The notes beneath the pieces are model-generated. The model was not told where the DNA came from and searched no databases. It saw nothing but the letters and a program-made list of their open reading frames with translations. Of a stretch of 64,000 nucleotides of DNA, positions 33,011-44,977 are shown piece by piece. The DNA comes from Embleya sp045207785 (GTDB lineage: Bacteria > Actinomycetota > Actinomycetes > Streptomycetales > Streptomycetaceae), in the NCBI RefSeq assembly GCF_045207785.1, contig NZ_CP108776.1, positions 5,580,001 through 5,644,000 of the forward strand. Direction: 5' to 3'. Numbering within the stretch: the first letter of the stretch is position 1; the number at the start of each line of letters is the position of its first letter. The translations under genes were made by a program, and so were the position numbers.

Positions 33011-34909
33011 GTGCTCACTCTGGATCTGGCGATCGCCGGGCTCGGCGTGGGCGCGATCGCCGCGCTCGCGGCGGTCGGCATGATCACCTCCTACCGGGCG
33101 ACCGGCGTGTTCAACCTGTCCTTCGGCGCGCTCGCGATGATCGTCGCCTACCTGGTGTGGCAGCAGGTGCGAGTCTGGGGCTGGCCGTTGTGGGCCGCCG
33201 TGCTGCTGGACGTGGGCGTGGTCGCGCCGGCACTCGGGTTGCTCCTGGAACGGTTCGTCTTTCGCGGGCTGCATCGCGAAGGGGCCGGGCCGGCCCGGAT
33301 GTTGGTCGCGTCGCTGGGCGTGTTCGTGCTGTTGGTGGGGATCGCGACCCTCACGTGGGGGACCCAGGCCCGACTCGACCCGCCGTCGATCGTGCCGGCC
33401 GGGACGGTCGGGCTGCCGGGCGACACGTCGGTGCCGACCGGCACCCTCGTCGAGCTGGGCGTGGTGATCGCGGTCGCGGTCCTGGTCGCGGTGGTCACCC
33501 GGTACACGCGGTTCGGGGTACGCCTGCGGGCGGTCGTGGACCGGCGCCCACTGGCCGAGTTGGCGGGCGTACCGGCGGATCGGGTCTCGGCGGTGGGCTG
33601 GGCGTTCGGGTCGATGCTGGCCGGGCTCACCGGCGTGTTGCTCGCGCCGCACCTGCGGCTCGATCCGTACGGGCTCACGCTGCTGGTGCTGGAGACGATC
33701 GGGGTCGTGGTGGTGGCCAGGCTGGCGAGTCTGCCGGTGGCGATCCTCGCGGCGCTCGCGATCGGGGTGGGGCAGAGCGAGCTGACCCGGCTCGAACTCG
33801 ACTCGTGGGGGCTCGTGCAGGCCCTCCAGGCGAATCTGTTCGTGGTCGTGATGCTGGTCGCGCTGCTGGCGCTGCCCCGGATGGTCGAGGTGGGCGGTAC
33901 GGACTTCGCGCGGGCGTCGGCGGTCCGGATGGGGACGGGCCGCGGGGAGAGCACGCCGGCCGGGTGGTGGCTGCCGTTCGCCGTGGTCGCGGTGGCGCCG
34001 CTCGCGTTCGGGGCCGAGCATCTGCGGGTCGCGCAGCAGGTGCCGGCGCTGGCGATCGTGTTCGTGTCACTGGTGATGCTGACCGGGTACGCCGGGCAGA
34101 TCTCGCTCGGCCAGGCCGCGTTCGCGGGCCTCGGCGCGCTCTTCGCGGCGCAGTTGATGAGCCGTCAGGTCCCGGGCCTGGTCGCGCTGTTCCTGGCCGC
34201 GGCGCTGGTGGTGCCGGTCGGCCTGCTGACCGGGTGGCCGGCGATCCGGCGGCGCGGGTTGACGCTCGCGCTGACCACGTTCGCGGTGGCCGCGGTGGTG
34301 AGCCGGTTCGTGTTCGCGCAACCGCGCTTCACCACCGACCTGACGCTCGACCACCCGTGGCCGTTCGAGGACGAACGCGCCTTCTACGCACTGGAGTTGG
34401 TCTGCCTGGGGCTGGCCCTCCTGGTGGTCCGCCGGCTGCGCGTGAGCCGGCTCGGGCGGATGCTGGTCGCGGTCCGCGACAACGAGGACGGCGCGGCGGC
34501 GGCCGGCGTGGACGTGTCCTCGGCCAAGGTCTTCGTCTTCGCGGTCGGCGCGGGCGTCGCGGCCCTGGGCGGCGCGCTGCTGGGCATGGGCGGCCGGGCG
34601 TTCGACGCGGCGGCGTTCGACCCGGTGCTCGGCCTGGTGTGGTTCGCCGCGGTGGTCGTCTTCGGCGTCGACAGCGCGGCGGGCGCGGTGCTGGCGGCGG
34701 GCCTGGTGGTCGCCCTGGACGCGGCGACCACGGCGGGCATGTCGACGCTCGTGATCGGCGGCCTGGCGGTGCTGCTGTCCCGGATGCCGGGCGGCGTGCC
34801 GGCGACGGTGCTGCGCCTGGTGGCGGGTCGGCCCGCGGCCTCGCCGGTGCCCGAGGCGGTCCGGCTGACGCCGTGGGGGCGGGCATTGCGCGAACGGGTG
34901 CGGCCTTGA
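33011..34909 (+). CDS. Fused LivH-LivM branched-chain amino acid permease
   Basis: The GTG at 33011 gives 632 residues. The first half (about 1-290) is LivH: SYRATGVFNLSFGALAMIVAY and FGVRLRAVVDRRPLAELAGV. The second half (about 310-610) is LivM: LTGYAGQISLGQAAFAGLGA, ALTTFAVAAVVSRFVF and RMLVAVRDNEDGAAAAGVDV. Normally these are two genes forming a heterodimeric channel; here a single chain carries both, joined by a short link near residue 300. Two ATPase genes follow. The specificity may be amino acids, urea or amides. Confidence 0.93.
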   Translation: MLTLDLAIAGLGVGAIAALAAVGMITSYRATGVFNLSFGALAMIVAYLVWQQVRVWGWPLWAAVLLDVGVVAPALGLLLERFVFRGLHREGAGPARMLVASLGVFVLLVGIATLTWGTQARLDPPSIVPAGTVGLPGDTSVPTGTLVELGVVIAVAVLVAVVTRYTRFGVRLRAVVDRRPLAELAGVPADRVSAVGWAFGSMLAGLTGVLLAPHLRLDPYGLTLLVLETIGVVVVARLASLPVAILAALAIGVGQSELTRLELDSWGLVQALQANLFVVVMLVALLALPRMVEVGGTDFARASAVRMGTGRGESTPAGWWLPFAVVAVAPLAFGAEHLRVAQQVPALAIVFVSLVMLTGYAGQISLGQAAFAGLGALFAAQLMSRQVPGLVALFLAAALVVPVGLLTGWPAIRRRGLTLALTTFAVAAVVSRFVFAQPRFTTDLTLDHPWPFEDERAFYALELVCLGLALLVVRRLRVSRLGRMLVAVRDNEDGAAAAGVDVSSAKVFVFAVGAGVAALGGALLGMGGRAFDAAAFDPVLGLVWFAAVVVFGVDSAAGAVLAAGLVVALDAATTAGMSTLVIGGLAVLLSRMPGGVPATVLRLVAGRPAASPVPEAVRLTPWGRALRERVRP

Positions 34910-34934
34910 GACGGGCGGGGCGAGGTGTGGACGG

Positions 34935-35674
34935 ATGAGCGCGTTGCGGGCCCAGGGGCTGGTGCGGCGGTTCGGCGGGCTGCGCGCCGTGGACGGGGTG
35001 GACCTGGTGGTGCCGGCGGGTGCGGTGACGGCGGTGATCGGGCCGAACGGGGCCGGGAAGAGCACCCTGTTCGACTGCCTCGCGGGCGGGCGGGTCGACG
35101 CCGGGCGGGTGTACCTGGGTGCCCGCGACGTCACGCGGTTGCCGGCGCACCGGCGGGCGCGGCTCGGGCTGGCCCGGACGTTCCAGGTGGTGTCGGTGTT
35201 CCCCAGCCTGACCGTGCTGGACAACCTCCGGGTGGGCGCGGAGAACCGGTCGGGATCGTCGGCCCTCGCGCGGCTGCTGGGCCTGCCGGAGCCGTCGCAC
35301 GGGCGGACCGGGTTCGCGGTCGAGGCCGCGCTGCGCGGGCTCGCGCTGACCGAGCACGCGCACACGCCGGCGGGCGAACTCCCGGCCGGGATCCTGCGGA
35401 TGGTCGAACTGGCCCGCGCCCTGGCCGCGTCCCCGTCCGTGCTCCTGCTGGACGAGCCGGCCAGCGGCCTCGACGACGCGCAGACCGACCGGCTGCGCCA
35501 CGAACTGCGCGCGCTGGCCGCCGACGGCCTGGCGATCCTGCTGGTCGAACACGACATGGACCTGGTCTTCGGCGTCGCCGACACGGTGCACGTGATGGCG
35601 GCGGGCCGGATCGTCGCGTCGGGCACCCCCACCGAGATCCGACGCGACCCCCAGGCCAGGCAGGTGTACCTCTG

Positions 35675-35675
<1 letters not shown>
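34935..35675 (+). CDS. LivG-type ABC transporter ATPase
   Basis: The protein has 246 residues. Walker A is GPNGAGKS at 36-43, with FQVVSVFPSLTVLDNL (Q-loop region), Walker B SVLLLDEPASGLD, and switch His in LLVEHDMDLVFGVADTV. The signature is LPAGILRMVELARAL, where LSGGQ is expected, so the C-loop is altered. LivG proteins bind the LivM half of the permease. The stop overlaps the next start (TGATG). Confidence 0.93.
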
Positions 35676-36355
<680 letters not shown>

Positions 36356-36392
36356 CGCCGGAGGTCGGCTCGGGCGGGCGGGCGCTCGGGTG

Positions 36393-38501
36393 TCACGCCG
36401 CGCTCCCGGCGGGGGCGGGAACCGGCAGCGGGCCCGCGTCGTGACCACCCCCGATGGCGAACACGATCGCCGCCGCCCAGTCTCGGGGCCGGCCGTCCCC
36501 GAGGGCCGAGGACAGCCGGGCCATCCGGGCGCGTCGTTCCCCGGGCTTCATGGCCAGCGCGCGCCGCAGGGTGTCCGCGAGGTTCGCGGGCGACCTCGGA
36601 TCGGTGAGCAGCGCGTCCGCGCCGAGTTCCACGGCGGCCCCGGTGTACCGGGACAGCACCAGGACCCCCGAGCGGCCGGCCGCGGACTGTACCGCGACGA
36701 ACTCCTTCGCGGTCAGGTTCATCCCGTCCTGCAACGACGTCACCCAGAACACGTCCGCGGCGAGGTAGTGGTCCAGCACGTCGGCGAACGACAGGTTGTG
36801 CGGGAAGTAGTCGACGGGCTGCCAAGTCGCCGTGCCGAAGCGCCTGTTCACGTCGTCGATACGGCGTTCGAGGGCGGCGCGGGTCGAGTCGTAGGCGGTG
36901 ATGCCCGGTTCCGGCGGCGGGCACACCAGTCGGAACCGGAGACGACCGCGCAGTTCCGGGCCGGCGGCGAGGAGGGCGGCGATGGTGTCCACCTTGCGGA
37001 CGGGGGCCTTCGCGTAGTCCAGACGCTCGACGGACAGGACCAGGGGGCCGCCCGTGGAGGGCGGGTGGAGCTCGCGTGCCCGGGTCATCCGTTCGATCGC
37101 CTCGCGGTCGACGCCCAGCGGGTGCACGCCGACGCTCGGCCGTCCGCTCTCGCCCAGCGTCGCCCGGAAGTTCGCGGCGAATTCCTCGGTCTGGAAGCCG
37201 GCCCAGTCCAACGCGGCCAAGGAGGTGCGTACTTCGGCCGCCACCGGAAGGGCCTCGAACACCTCGGCGGGGGGAAACGGCGTGTGGTGGAACAACCCCA
37301 CCCGCAGGTCGGGCCGTGCGGCCCGGAGCAGCCCCGGGACGAGCCACAGGTTGTAATCGTGGAGCCAGACCGTCGCCCGCAAGGCGGCGCGGTCGGCGAT
37401 GTGTTCGGCGAACCTGCGGTTCACCGTCCGGTACTGAGCCCAGGCCGCCGTATCGAAGCGCATGCGTTCGGGCTCCGACATCAGCGCCGGCCACAGCGTC
37501 TCCTTGCAGGCGCGATGGAAGTACCCCGACCATTCGCCGGGACTGAACCGCTCCAGGGACAGGGGCAGTCCGGTCTCCTGCCCGCGCATCTCCGAGGACG
37601 CCACGTCCTCGTCGAACACCGCCCCCGCGACCCACAGCGCGGCCGCGTCGGTGCCGCCGACCGCCTGGCCGGCGCCGAACAGACCGCGCAGCGTCGGCAG
37701 GATCCCGTTCGGGCTTGTCGGAGCACGCCATCCCGCCGGCGTCCATACCGTCGGCGCGCGGTGATATCCCACGACGAACGCGTACTCCGACTCGACCCAG
37801 CCCAGCTTCTGCAGCGCCGCCAGGATCCCCGCCGCGCCGGCGCCTCCGGGCCGGTGCACCTTCTCGTCCGCGGCCACCGCGCGGAGCAGCGCGGGCTCGG
37901 CGTCGCCCACGACGACGCCATGCGCACCGATCCCGTACATCGACAGGTCGTTCAGCGAGTCGCCGGCCACCAACAGATCCGACGGCGCCCAGCCCTGGGC
38001 GCGGGCCAGGGCTTCCACCGCGGCGCCCTTGCTCGCCGACGGTGGCAGGACATCGAAGTACCGCCCGGCCGAGTACGACCAAGAGCACCCCAGCGCGGCG
38101 ACCGCGGCGGTGAGTTCCTCGGTCAGGTCCCCCGGGCGCAGGTGAAAGGAACACCTCCCGTCCTGCGCCACACCGTCCTGATACGTCAGCGCGGGGAACC
38201 GCGACAGCGCCCGACGCACCCTGGTCGCCCCGGGCCAGCCGTCGCGCAGGCACGCCTGTAGATCCGCGACGGGGCTCAGGTCCGTTCCGTCGGCGACGGT
38301 CGCCCCCACGTCGGCGACGATCCACCGCGGCCTGGGCACCAGTGGGTCGCGGAGCACTTGACGCACGGAAGGCAGCCCCCGACCCGTCGAGAACACCACG
38401 GTGATCTCCGGATGGCGTGCCAGAACCCGGCGGAGCCGCCGGCGTTCGGCGTCCGTACCGCCCAGCAGAGTCCCATCCAAGTCGGTGACCAAGACCTTCA
38501 C
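36393..38501 (-). CDS. HAD phosphatase-GT20 glycosyltransferase fusion (GgpPS or TPS/TPP type)
   Basis: The GTG at 38501 gives 702 residues. The N-terminal HAD-IIB phosphatase (about 1-240) has D7-L-D9-GT, FSTGRG, a Lys in SASKGAAVEAL and GDSLNDLSM. The C-terminal GT20 domain (about 255-695) has HHTPFPPAEVFEALP, R493 and K498 in VERLDYAK, and D592...E600 in QDGMNLTAKEF, all matching the OtsA donor and phosphate sites. Trehalose TPS-TPP fusions have the opposite order; phosphatase-first fusions are known for glucosylglycerol synthesis (GgpPS), and HHTPFP favours that. The product is thus a compatible solute, either glucosylglycerol or trehalose. Confidence 0.85.
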   Translation of the reverse strand: MKVLVTDLDGTLLGGTDAERRRLRRVLARHPEITVVFSTGRGLPSVRQVLRDPLVPRPRWIVADVGATVADGTDLSPVADLQACLRDGWPGATRVRRALSRFPALTYQDGVAQDGRCSFHLRPGDLTEELTAAVAALGCSWSYSAGRYFDVLPPSASKGAAVEALARAQGWAPSDLLVAGDSLNDLSMYGIGAHGVVVGDAEPALLRAVAADEKVHRPGGAGAAGILAALQKLGWVESEYAFVVGYHRAPTVWTPAGWRAPTSPNGILPTLRGLFGAGQAVGGTDAAALWVAGAVFDEDVASSEMRGQETGLPLSLERFSPGEWSGYFHRACKETLWPALMSEPERMRFDTAAWAQYRTVNRRFAEHIADRAALRATVWLHDYNLWLVPGLLRAARPDLRVGLFHHTPFPPAEVFEALPVAAEVRTSLAALDWAGFQTEEFAANFRATLGESGRPSVGVHPLGVDREAIERMTRARELHPPSTGGPLVLSVERLDYAKAPVRKVDTIAALLAAGPELRGRLRFRLVCPPPEPGITAYDSTRAALERRIDDVNRRFGTATWQPVDYFPHNLSFADVLDHYLAADVFWVTSLQDGMNLTAKEFVAVQSAAGRSGVLVLSRYTGAAVELGADALLTDPRSPANLADTLRRALAMKPGERRARMARLSSALGDGRPRDWAAAIVFAIGGGHDAGPLPVPAPAGSAA

Positions 38502-38692
38502 TGCCCGCCCCCGTCCGACCGCGCGGCGCGGACGCCAAGGGCGCCGTCGCGCCCGTGTCCCCCCGCGGTCAGCACATGAAAATGCCCTCCGCCCGGCGAG
38601 CAGGAGAGCATGATCGACCAAACGACACGGAACGCTAGCACGCGGGAATCACTGTAAGAAGTGCGACGGCAACCAATGGTGACGGTGCGAGC

Positions 38693-39640
38693 TCACGTCG
38701 AGGACGCGGGCGGCGGAACCCTCGCGAGCCAGGCGGACAACCCGGAGGCGCCCAACGCCGCGGTGGACCCGGGCGCCGTGGTCGCCGCCGCGCCGCAGGC
38801 CACAGCCGCCGCCAGGCATCCGGCCACGTCCCAACCGGCGAGAACGCCGTGCACGAATCCGGCGTTGAAGCAGTCGCCGGCGCCCGTGGTGTCCACGACG
38901 CGCACGGGCACCGCGGGCGCGACGAACCGCGTCCCGTCCCGGACGGCGAGCGCGCCGTCGCCACCACGCTTGACCAGGACCGTGCCCACCAGCCCGCCCA
39001 ACACCGCCACGGCGCCGTCCAGTGTGGACGCACCCGTCAGCCGCAGCGCCTCGGCGGCGTTGGGCGCGAAGACGTCCACGTGCGCGAGGACCTCGCGCAC
39101 GGTCGGCGTATCCAGCGTGACCGGCACGTCCTGGCAGTCCATGAACACCAGCGCACCCAGCTCCCGAACGGCGCGCAGCACCTCCGCCACCCCCGGTCCG
39201 TACCGCAGTTCCGGCAGCACCAGTACACGCGGCCGGTGCGCGCGCACCAGATCGTCCAACGGGCAGGGTTCCACCGGGTCCTGGAAACTGACCATCGCCC
39301 GGTCGGCGGGATACGACAGCGCGACGGTGACGCTGCGCACGGCCCTGGCGTGGTGGCGGAAGCCGGATTCGTCCAACCCCTCCGCGCGGGCGCCGGCCAA
39401 GACCTGCCGGCTGAACGCGTCGTCGCCGAAGTCGGTGGCCCACACCACGTCGTGCCCGAGCCGGTGCAGCGCCATCGCCGGGTTGAAGGCACCGCCGGGC
39501 ATCATCTCGAACCCGCCGGCGAACGTCTCGCTTCCCGCGGACACCCGACGGGGCAGGTCGTGGAAGATCAGATCGGCGAAGTACGCCCCGGCGACCAGGA
39601 CTTCCCGACCACCCGGCATGCCCACCGTCCGCACCGTCAC
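38693..39640 (-). CDS. PfkB-family sugar kinase
   Basis: The protein has 315 residues. VLVAGAYFADLIFHDLP and the glycine-rich GGAFNPAMALHRLG form the sugar site; VDTTGAGDCFNAGFVHG is the second PfkB signature, with catalytic Asp in GAGDCF and the anion hole GAG. A substrate-lid region near residues 30-45 is present. PfkB kinases phosphorylate sugars, nucleosides or sugar alcohols. It lies 191 bp upstream of, and in the same direction as, the HAD-GT20 gene, so it may feed or salvage the same sugar. The GTG at 39640 has GGAG eight bases upstream; TTG at 39643 would add one residue. Confidence 0.9.
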   Translation of the reverse strand: MTVRTVGMPGGREVLVAGAYFADLIFHDLPRRVSAGSETFAGGFEMMPGGAFNPAMALHRLGHDVVWATDFGDDAFSRQVLAGARAEGLDESGFRHHARAVRSVTVALSYPADRAMVSFQDPVEPCPLDDLVRAHRPRVLVLPELRYGPGVAEVLRAVRELGALVFMDCQDVPVTLDTPTVREVLAHVDVFAPNAAEALRLTGASTLDGAVAVLGGLVGTVLVKRGGDGALAVRDGTRFVAPAVPVRVVDTTGAGDCFNAGFVHGVLAGWDVAGCLAAAVACGAAATTAPGSTAALGASGLSAWLARVPPPASST

Positions 39641-39737
39641 CAATTCTTCTCCGCAGGGATCCCGGCCCGGGTCGCCGCGCCGCCCGGCAGAGATGGTCTG
39701 CCGGGCGGCGCGTCCACCAGCGGTCGCTCGGGTCAGG

Positions 39738-41140
39738 TCACATGGCCTGGCTCTGGGACGACATGTTGAAGTCCGCGATCCGCAGCGGCGGCATGGCCGC
39801 GCGGGTGAACCAGTCGCCCCACTCGCGCGGGTAGGTGCGTTCGGTGCGGCCCGCCTCGATCGCGCGGCCCAGGACGTCCACGGGCGACTCGTTGAAGCGG
39901 TAGTTGTTCACCGCGCCGACCACCTCGCCGCCCTCGACCAGGTACACGCCGTCCCGGGTCAGGCCGGTGAGCAGCAGCGTCTGCGGGTCCACCTCGCGGA
40001 TGTACCACAGGCAGGTCAGCAGCAGGCCGCGCTCGGTCGAGGCGACCATGTCCCGCAGGCTCGGACCGTCGTCCGGCGCGGCCATGATCAGGTTGTCGAT
40101 CTCCGGCGCGACCGGGAGCCCGGTCAGCTCGGCGGTGTGCCGGTTCGTCATCAGGGACGTGAGCACGCCGTCGGTGATCCAGTTCGTGCGCTTCAGCGGG
40201 AGCCCGTTGTCGAACACCGAGGACGCGTCGCTGGAGGCGTGCGCGATGGTGAACGGCGCGCTCTCCAGGCCCGCGTAGCCCGGGTCGCCGTACAGGGTCA
40301 ACGGCAGGTCGGTGAGCCGCTCGCCGACCCGGGTGCCGCCGCCGTGCTTGCTGAAGACCGTGCGGCCCTCGTGCGCGTCCCGGGCGCCGCCCTGCCAGTA
40401 CATGTAGACCATCAGGTCCGCGACTGCCGTGGGCGGCAGCAGGGTCTCGTAGCGGCCCGCCGGGAGGTCGATCGTGCGGGACGCCCAGGACAGCCGCTGT
40501 CCGAGGTCGGCGTCGACCGCGGCCAGGTCCACGTCGCGGAAGTCGCGGGTGGGCATGCCGGCCCACGCGGAGCGGGTCAGGTCGGTCGACTTCGCGTTCA
40601 ACTCGACGTGCCCGGTGGGCTGGTCGTGCCGCAGGCGGAGGCCCGCGGACGTGCCCAGGTAGGTCGAGGTGAGCTCGTGCGAGGCGAACCCGTACAGCAG
40701 CCGGTCGCCCTCGCGGGCCCGCCCGAACGCGGCGCCGAGCGCGGGCGCGAAGTCCTCGAACACGCCGATCGAGGTCTGCGCCGGCACGTCCTCGAACCCG
40801 CCGTCGGGGCCGCCGGAGGGCCCGATCAGCGGCCGCGCGTCCTCGGCCGGACCGGCGTCGCGCGCGGCCGCCTCGGCGGCCCGTACCAGGCCCTCCAGCT
40901 GATCCACGGTCACGCCGGTGCGCGAGATCGTCCCCGACGCGGTGCCCTCGGTGCCCGCGACGGTCGCCACCACCGTGACCCGGCGCCCGCGCGTCTCGCC
41001 GTTGGTGGTCAGCGCGTTGCCGGCCCAGCGCAGGTTCGCGGCCGAGGTCTCCTCGGCGATCACCACGCAGCCGTCGGCCTTAGACAGCGCGAGCGCCCGC
41101 TCGACCGTCTCGTTCGGCCGCGTCACCACGGTCTGCCCGC

Positions 41141-41144
<4 letters not shown>
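39738..41144 (-). CDS. TldE/PmbA-type partner of the TldD protease
   Basis: This 468-residue member of the TldD/PmbA family lacks the HExxxH metal motif, as TldE subunits do. LLPPTAVADLMVYMYWQGGARDAHEGRT, PGYAGLESAPFTIAHASSDAS and NLIMAAPDDG fit the C-terminal domain. TldD and TldE form a heterodimer that degrades unfolded or modified peptides, used in maturation of some ribosomal peptides. AGGAGG lies eight bases before the ATG, which overlaps the tldD stop (ATGA), so the two are coupled. Confidence 0.9.
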
Positions 41145-42676
<1,532 letters not shown>

Positions 42677-43012
42677 ACGTTCGGCCTGTCGGCTCGCGGC
42701 GTTCAGTCAACCAGAGGCATGCCGACGGCATTCCGATCGGACGGGTCTTGCGCGCGGGCGGGCGGGCCGAAACCTGCGCCGAGGAGGCCGGCCGGTTTTC
42801 GTGGGTGGGCGGCGCGACGGGATCTCGACGCCGGCCCTTCGGGCGGTCTTGTCGGGTTCCCACAACGATCGATCCACGGACGCTGTCCCGGACCGGATTC
42901 CCCTTACCCCGGGGTAGCCCGATAGCGTCATCGTGACGCGAGCCGACGGCACGCACGGCATGCGCGAGCGCATCCGAGGACAACGAGGACACGAGGACAG
43001 AGGAGTGATCCG
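42677..43012 (+). promoter_or_regulatory. Upstream region of fabG with palindrome and -10 box
   Basis: This 336-bp gap holds no gene. TACCCCGGGGTA, a perfect 12-bp palindrome, lies at 42905-42916. TAGCGT at 42923-42928 is a good -10 candidate, preceded at about the right distance by TTCCCC. The palindrome would overlap the promoter spacer, an apt operator place. The leader would be about 80 nt, ending in AGGAG before the TTG start. Confidence 0.45.
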
Positions 43013-43717
43013 TTGAGCCGGTCCGTACTGGTCACGGGAGGAAACCGGGGCATCGGCCTGGCCATCGCGCGGGCCTTCGCCGCCGACGGCGACAAGGTCG
43101 CGATCACGTACCGCTCGGGTGAGCCCCCGGAGGGGCTGCTCGGAGTGCGGTGCGACATCACCGACGGCGAGCAGGTCGAGCAGGCGTTCAAGGAGGTCGA
43201 GGCCGCGCACGGCCCGGTCGAGGTGCTGATCGCCAACGCCGGCATCACCCGCGACACGCTCCTGCTGCGGATGAGCGAAGAGGACTTCACCAGCGTCCTC
43301 GACACCAACCTCACGGGCACGTTCCGGGTGGTCAAGCGCGCGAGCAAGGGCATGCTGCGGGCCCGCAAGGGTCGTATCGTGCTGATCTCGTCGGTGGTGG
43401 GGCTGCTCGGCTCGGCGGGCCAGGCCAACTACGCGGCCTCCAAGGCCGGCCTGGTCGGCTTCGCCCGCTCGATCGCGCGTGAGCTCGGCTCGCGCAACAT
43501 CACCACGAACGTGGTCGCGCCCGGCTTCGTCGACACCGCGATGACCGAGGTGCTCGGCGAGGAGCGCAAGGCGCAGATCCTCAAGGAGATCCCGCTGGCT
43601 CGCTACGCGGACGTGGACGAGGTCGCCGGGGTCGTCAAGTTCCTGACCTCGGACGCCGCGTCGTACATCACCGGAGCCGTCATCCCTGTCGACGGCGGAC
43701 TTGGAATGGGGCACTGA
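43013..43717 (+). CDS. fabG: 3-oxoacyl-ACP reductase FabG
   Basis: The TTG at 43013 (AGGAG seven bases upstream) gives 234 residues starting SRSVLVTGGNRGIG (NADP site 8-15). LIANAGITRD follows; catalytic S127, Y140 and K144 are in the usual spacing, and YITGAVIPVDGGLGMGH ends the protein. It reduces beta-ketoacyl-ACP in fatty-acid synthase II. The gene is four bases from the enoyl reductase gene, the arrangement of mabA-inhA in mycobacteria and of their Streptomyces equivalents. This TTG start is also the usual one in those relatives. Confidence 0.95.
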   Translation: MSRSVLVTGGNRGIGLAIARAFAADGDKVAITYRSGEPPEGLLGVRCDITDGEQVEQAFKEVEAAHGPVEVLIANAGITRDTLLLRMSEEDFTSVLDTNLTGTFRVVKRASKGMLRARKGRIVLISSVVGLLGSAGQANYAASKAGLVGFARSIARELGSRNITTNVVAPGFVDTAMTEVLGEERKAQILKEIPLARYADVDEVAGVVKFLTSDAASYITGAVIPVDGGLGMGH

Positions 43718-43721
43718 ACTC

Positions 43722-44492
43722 ATGGGCGACCTGCTTGCGGGCAAGCGCATTCTCGTCACCGGCGTCATCACCGACGCCTCGATCGGCTTCCACGTCGCGA
43801 AGCGGGCCCAGGAGGAGGGCGCCGAGGTCGTACTGACCGGATTCGGCCGGCTCTCCCTGGTCAACCGGATCGCGAACCGGCTGCCGAAGCCGGCCCCGGT
43901 GATCGAGCTCGACGTGCAGAACCCCGAACACCTCGCGTCGCTCGCCGGCAACGTGCTCAATCACGTCCCGGCGCTGGACGGCGTCGTGCACTCGATCGCG
44001 TTCGGCCCCAAGGACGCGCTCGGCGGCAACTTCCTGAACACCGAATGGGACGACGTGGCCACGGCCGTGCACGTCTCCGCCTACTCGCTGAAGTCGCTGA
44101 CCATGGCGTGCCTGCCGATCATCGAGGAGTCCGGCGGCTCGGTCGTCGGCCTCGACTTCGACGCGCAGGTGGCGTGGCCGGGCTACGACTGGATGGGTGT
44201 CGCGAAGGGCGCCCTGGAGTCGACCTCGCGCTACCTGGCCAAGTACCTGGGCGAGAAGAACATCAGGGTCAACCTGATCTCCTCGGGCCCGGTCAAGACG
44301 ATCGCCGCGAACAGCATCCCGGGCTTCGAGAAGTTCGAGGGCGTCTGGAACGAGAAGGCCCCCCTGGGCTGGGACCTCCGCGACGCCGACCCCGCCGCCC
44401 GCGGTGTCTGCGCGCTCCTGTCCGACTGGTTCCCCAAGACCACGGGCGAGGTCATCCACGTGGACGGCGGCCTGCACGCGATCGGCGCATAG
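43722..44492 (+). CDS. fabI: Enoyl-ACP reductase, InhA/FabI type
   Basis: This 256-residue protein begins MGDLLAGKRILVTGVITDASIG, the special NADH motif of FabI proteins. HSIAFGPKDALGG is the substrate-side loop, and catalytic Y155-x6-K162 (YDWMGVAK) has the wider spacing of FabI. It catalyses the last reduction of each fatty-acid elongation cycle. The ATG is four bases after fabG, so the genes are coupled. A strong terminator follows. Confidence 0.95.
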   Translation: MGDLLAGKRILVTGVITDASIGFHVAKRAQEEGAEVVLTGFGRLSLVNRIANRLPKPAPVIELDVQNPEHLASLAGNVLNHVPALDGVVHSIAFGPKDALGGNFLNTEWDDVATAVHVSAYSLKSLTMACLPIIEESGGSVVGLDFDAQVAWPGYDWMGVAKGALESTSRYLAKYLGEKNIRVNLISSGPVKTIAANSIPGFEKFEGVWNEKAPLGWDLRDADPAARGVCALLSDWFPKTTGEVIHVDGGLHAIGA

Positions 44493-44534
44493 CACCCCCA
44501 CTCGCGCGCGCGGGCCTGCCCGCCCCGCGCCGTC

Positions 44535-44577
44535 GACGGCGTGGCCACCCGATTCCGGGTGGCCACGCCGTCGTTTT
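44535..44577 (+). terminator. Intrinsic terminator after fabG-fabI
   Basis: A perfect 17-bp stem (GACGGCGTGGCCACCCG pairing with CGGGTGGCCACGCCGTC) with loop ATTC is followed by GTTTTC: a classical rho-independent terminator, one of few here with a T-run. Confidence 0.93.
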
Positions 44578-44589
44578 CGGGGCCGTGTC

Positions 44590-44640
44590 GGTGCCGAGCC
44601 GGTGCCGAGCCAGTGCCGTGTCGGGCCGTGTCGAGGCCCT
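44590..44640. repeat. Degenerate 11-bp tandem repeat
   Basis: GGTGCCGAGCC occurs twice in succession, followed by decaying copies (AGTGCCGTGTC, GGGCCGTGTC, GAGGCCCTGTC). It sits between the fabI terminator and the next small gene. Confidence 0.55.
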
Positions 44641-44677
44641 GTCCACGGCCGGCCGAGGGTCTGCGAGACTCGTTGGC

Positions 44678-44977
44678 ATGGCCGGTACATCAAGCGAGAC
44701 CTCCAAGGAGCGGTACGAGCGGGCCAGGGCCGCTCGCAGGGCCCGGGAGGAGCGCACGCACGCGGAGGAAGTCGCGCGATCGAACGCGCGCAACGAGATC
44801 CTGGCCCGAAAGGCCGCCGAGTCGGGGGGCGCCGACGACGTGATCCGGCAGGCCGTGCTCGCGCCGCCGGATCCGACCAAGTCCTCCGCCAGGCAGCTCG
44901 GCAGGATCCTCGGCCTCATGCTGCTGATCACCGTCGTGATCGGCATCATCGCGACGATCGCGGCCGCCACGGGCTAG
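44678..44977 (+). CDS. Small tail-anchored membrane protein with charged coil
   Basis: The 99-residue product has a strongly charged helical N-terminal half (ERYERARAARRAREERTHAEEVARSN), a short Pro-containing link, and one C-terminal helix (about 74-97: LGRILGLMLLITVVIGIIATIAAAT). That is the form of a tail-anchored protein with the coil in the cytoplasm. I do not recognise a family. The coding frame has normal third-position GC. The start ATG has no good ribosome site, so it may be leaderless or begin elsewhere. Confidence 0.7.
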   Translation: MAGTSSETSKERYERARAARRAREERTHAEEVARSNARNEILARKAAESGGADDVIRQAVLAPPDPTKSSARQLGRILGLMLLITVVIGIIATIAAATG

